Assembly: GCA_944388245.1 (NCBI GenBank)
Contig: CALXIA010000001.1
Coordinates: 1 to 64,000, forward strand
DNA: 64,000 bases
DNA from: an uncultured Gemmiger sp.
GTDB taxonomy: Bacteria > Bacillota > Clostridia > Oscillospirales > Ruminococcaceae
Direction: 5' to 3'
The notes beneath the pieces are model-generated. The model was not told the origin of the DNA. It did no database searches and saw only the letters and a program-made list of their open reading frames with translations. The first letter of the stretch is position 1. Each line of letters starts with the position of its first letter. Positions 62,171 to 64,000 of the stretch are shown one piece after another. The translations under genes were made by a program, and so were the position numbers.

Positions 62171-62241
62171 GGCCCTGTGCCGCCGCGCGGACACTACAAG
62201 GGGCCGAACGGGCGTTTTTTTGCGGATTTTTCGTTTTTCGG

Positions 62242-62270
62242 TTGCATTTGCGCGCCGGATATGCTACAGT
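62242..62270 (+). promoter_or_regulatory. Promoter of secG
   Basis: TTGCAT (62242-62247) and TACAGT (62265-62270), 17-base spacer. Confidence 0.65.
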
Positions 62271-62314
62271 TATTCCTGTATCAAACTGCGTATTTGTAAA
62301 AGGAGCGTCCATTC

Positions 62315-62566
62315 ATGAATGTTTTTGAGATCATCAGCGGCGTTATTCTGATTATCGCCGCCGTTGCCATCATCGTCTTCACCATGATGCAGGAGCCCAA
62401 GGGCCGCGGTCTGTCCAGCGTCATCATGGGCGGTGACGGCCAGGCGGAAGCTGGTCGCGGCCGTGGCCGTGACGCCAATCTGGCCCGGGCGACCAAGATC
62501 GCCGGCGCGGTGTTTGTTGTGGTCACCATCCTGGTCGGCGTGCTGAGCGCTCGACTGGGTGCTTGA
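62315..62566 (+). CDS. secG: Preprotein translocase subunit SecG
   Basis: The 83-residue protein has two membrane helices (3-23 and about 60-80) joined by a loop with 'MQEPKGRGLSSVIMGG', the SecG hallmark. The loop is extended by an Arg/Gly-rich stretch ('AEAGRGRGRDANL'). It supports SecYE in protein export. The ATG follows AAAGGAGC. Placement upstream of rnr is the usual one in Firmicutes. Confidence 0.95.
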   Translation: MNVFEIISGVILIIAAVAIIVFTMMQEPKGRGLSSVIMGGDGQAEAGRGRGRDANLARATKIAGAVFVVVTILVGVLSARLGA

Positions 62567-62589
62567 TCGGTACAGGAAATGAGGAATGG

Positions 62590-62618
62590 AAGGGTCCGCC
62601 GTTCGCGGGCCCTTTTGT
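62590..62618 (+). terminator. Terminator between secG and rnr
   Basis: Ten-base-pair AAGGGTCCGC/GCGGGCCCTT stem (one G-T pair) with a five-base loop, then TTGTT. Confidence 0.7.
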
Positions 62619-62675
62619 TCGTGCCGGGCGGCAGGGGCCGTTCGGCTGGGAAAGAATGAGAAAGGGTAAAATTGT

Positions 62676-64000
62676 ATGTCACTGCAAACCAAGATCCTGA
62701 AAGAGATCGAAAAGCGGCCCTGCCGCCTGAAAGAACTAAAAAAACGGCTGGGCAACGATAAGAAGGTCCAGCGCACGGTGGAGGACCTGGTGCGCCAGGG
62801 GATGCTCTGCGAAAAGGACGGGGCCTATTTCCTCACCCGCACCGGCGACGCCGACAAGGCGTTCCCCTGCCGTCTGGTCAAGCTGGGCCGGCGGTTCGGT
62901 TTTGCGGCCCGCTTGGATGGAGAAGGGGACATCTTCGTTCCTGGCCGCAGCCTGTTGGGCGCGATGCCCGGCGACCAGGTGCTGGTGCGTCTGTTCGACA
63001 ATCCCCGGGTAGCTGGTTCCCAGGAGGGCGAGGTGGTCAGCATCCTGGAGCCGCACAACACCTTTGTGGGCGAGATCGTGGAGGCGGAGGGCCGTCTGGC
63101 TCTGAAGCCGGACGTGAGCCCGGACAACCTGCTCTATATTAAAAAGAGCGCTGACGGCGGTGCGCGGCCAGGCGAAAAGGCGGCGGTGGAGATTTTGGAA
63201 CGGGGGGACCACCACGCCGATCACCGGGCCGGTGTGGCCATGCGCTTTGGCAGCGCGGACCAGGCCAGCCACTGCATCGAGGCGCTTCTCTACGCGGCCG
63301 GGCTGCACCGGCGTTTCCCGGAAAAGGTCAAGGCGGAAGCCCGGAAACTGGAAGGGGCCACGGTGCGCCCCAGCCAGATGCAGGGCCGGCTGGATCTGCG
63401 CAACCAGCCCATCTTCACCATTGACTCCGCCTCCACCAAGGATATCGACGACGCGGTCAGCATCGAGCGCACCGCGGACGGCTACCGGCTGGGGGTGCAC
63501 ATCGCGGATGTGAGCGAATACGTCAAGCCGGGCACCGCGCTGGACGACGAGGCGTTCCAGCGGGGCACCTCGGTGTATTTTGGCGAGAGCGTACTGCCCA
63601 TGCTGCCCCGGCAGCTGTCCAACGGGATCTGCAGCCTGAATCCCCAGGAGGACCGCATGGCCTTCTCCTGCCTGATCGAACTGGACGGGCGGGGCGAGAT
63701 CACTGGGTATCGGTTTGTCAAAACGGTGATCCGCAGCCGGGTCAAGGGGGTATACGACGAGATCAACGCCCTGCTGGCCGGCCAGGGCGATGGCGCTCTG
63801 GCGGAAAAGTATGCGCGGGTCTCCGCGCAGCTGCCCCTGCTGGACGAGCTGTACCGGCTGCGGGCAGCACTGCGCAAGCAGCGGGGCGGCCTGGAGATCG
63901 AGAGCGACGAGGCCAAGATCGTGCTGGACGAGCAGGGCCGCTGTGTGGACGTGATCTGCCGGGACCGGGGCCGCAGCGAGATGATCATCGAGGAGTGCAT
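62676..64000 (+). CDS. rnr: Ribonuclease R, 5' part (cut by window end)
   Basis: The first 441 codons of a 3'-5' exoribonuclease are present; full-length proteins have about 700-800. An N-terminal winged-helix (1-60) is followed by two cold-shock-type OB folds ('GRRFGFAARLDGEGDIFVPGR'). The RNB catalytic domain follows, with 'IFTIDSASTKDIDDAVSIERT' holding the metal-binding Asp residues and 'GVHIADVSEYVKPG'. The start ATG at 62676 follows AGAAAGGG. The frame is open at base 64000. Confidence 0.95.
   Translation, partial: MSLQTKILKEIEKRPCRLKELKKRLGNDKKVQRTVEDLVRQGMLCEKDGAYFLTRTGDADKAFPCRLVKLGRRFGFAARLDGEGDIFVPGRSLLGAMPGDQVLVRLFDNPRVAGSQEGEVVSILEPHNTFVGEIVEAEGRLALKPDVSPDNLLYIKKSADGGARPGEKAAVEILERGDHHADHRAGVAMRFGSADQASHCIEALLYAAGLHRRFPEKVKAEARKLEGATVRPSQMQGRLDLRNQPIFTIDSASTKDIDDAVSIERTADGYRLGVHIADVSEYVKPGTALDDEAFQRGTSVYFGESVLPMLPRQLSNGICSLNPQEDRMAFSCLIELDGRGEITGYRFVKTVIRSRVKGVYDEINALLAGQGDGALAEKYARVSAQLPLLDELYRLRAALRKQRGGLEIESDEAKIVLDEQGRCVDVICRDRGRSEMIIEEC

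Noticed and set aside
1..64000. CRISPR arrays, rRNA genes and intact insertion sequences
   Set aside because: No regularly spaced repeats, rRNA sequence or transposase coding frame was found on reading both strands.

Overview
The window reads as chromosomal DNA from a G+C-rich, low-rank-unassigned member of the Clostridia (Oscillospirales/Ruminococcaceae-like). Supporting signs: PolC-type DNA polymerase III, the order pyrH-frr-uppS-cdsA-dxr-rseP-ispG-polC, a tryptophan T-box leader, an FMN riboswitch in front of a riboflavin ECF S-component, class C sortases with a sortase-assembled pilus, and a Spo0A-like regulator. No rRNA, CRISPR array, intact transposase or plasmid function was seen.

Layout. 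1-6.5 kb is a decayed glycan-use locus: a GPH sugar transporter, a GH3 glycosidase, a LacI regulator and an M60-type peptidase, all broken by stops, frameshifts or a head-to-head deletion. 6.5-8.7 kb holds a small anchored surface protein and two convergent BlaI/MecI-like repressors. 8.8-15.6 kb is an intact galactoside operon: TetR regulator, GH2 beta-galactosidase-type enzyme, GPH transporter, GH36 alpha-galactosidase. 15.6-21.2 kb holds a CaCA exchanger, a TPR-plus-ankyrin gene pair, a small HExxH protein and a MATE pump whose leader contains a terminator. 21.4-23.8 kb is trpE-trpG under a Trp T-box. 23.8-27.7 kb is a redox cluster: Fe-S aldo/keto reductase, carboxymuconolactone decarboxylase-like protein, MerR, second aldo/keto reductase. 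27.8-30 kb is a chemoreceptor.

30.1-33.6 kb holds frameshifted or fragmentary genes (hypothetical, WYL regulator, zinc-ribbon scrap) and looks like remnants of an accessory element. 33.7-36.5 kb has a polytopic membrane protein, a palindromic repeat and a Big_2-domain lipoprotein with a zinc-knuckle motif. 36.7-46.1 kb is a pilus island of visibly lower G+C: SrtC, a 1940-residue adhesin, major pilin, SrtC. It is followed by an AT-rich spacer, a 23-bp perfect palindrome and tRNA-Ala(CGC).

47.1-49.0 kb carries the most unusual system: a small protein, a Spo0A-like regulator without its phosphoacceptor Asp, and a cytosolic histidine-kinase-like ATPase without its phosphoacceptor His. 49.2-60.1 kb is the conserved growth block: nucleotide supply, ribosome recycling, undecaprenyl and phospholipid precursors, MEP isoprenoid steps, site-2 protease and PolC. 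60.1-64 kb holds a MscS channel, the FMN riboswitch-ribU unit, secG and the start of rnr (cut by the window end).

The lesions lie only in accessory genes; the 11-kb core block has none that I can see. This favours real decay over a uniformly poor assembly, although several frameshifts sit in C/G runs where base-calling errors are possible.
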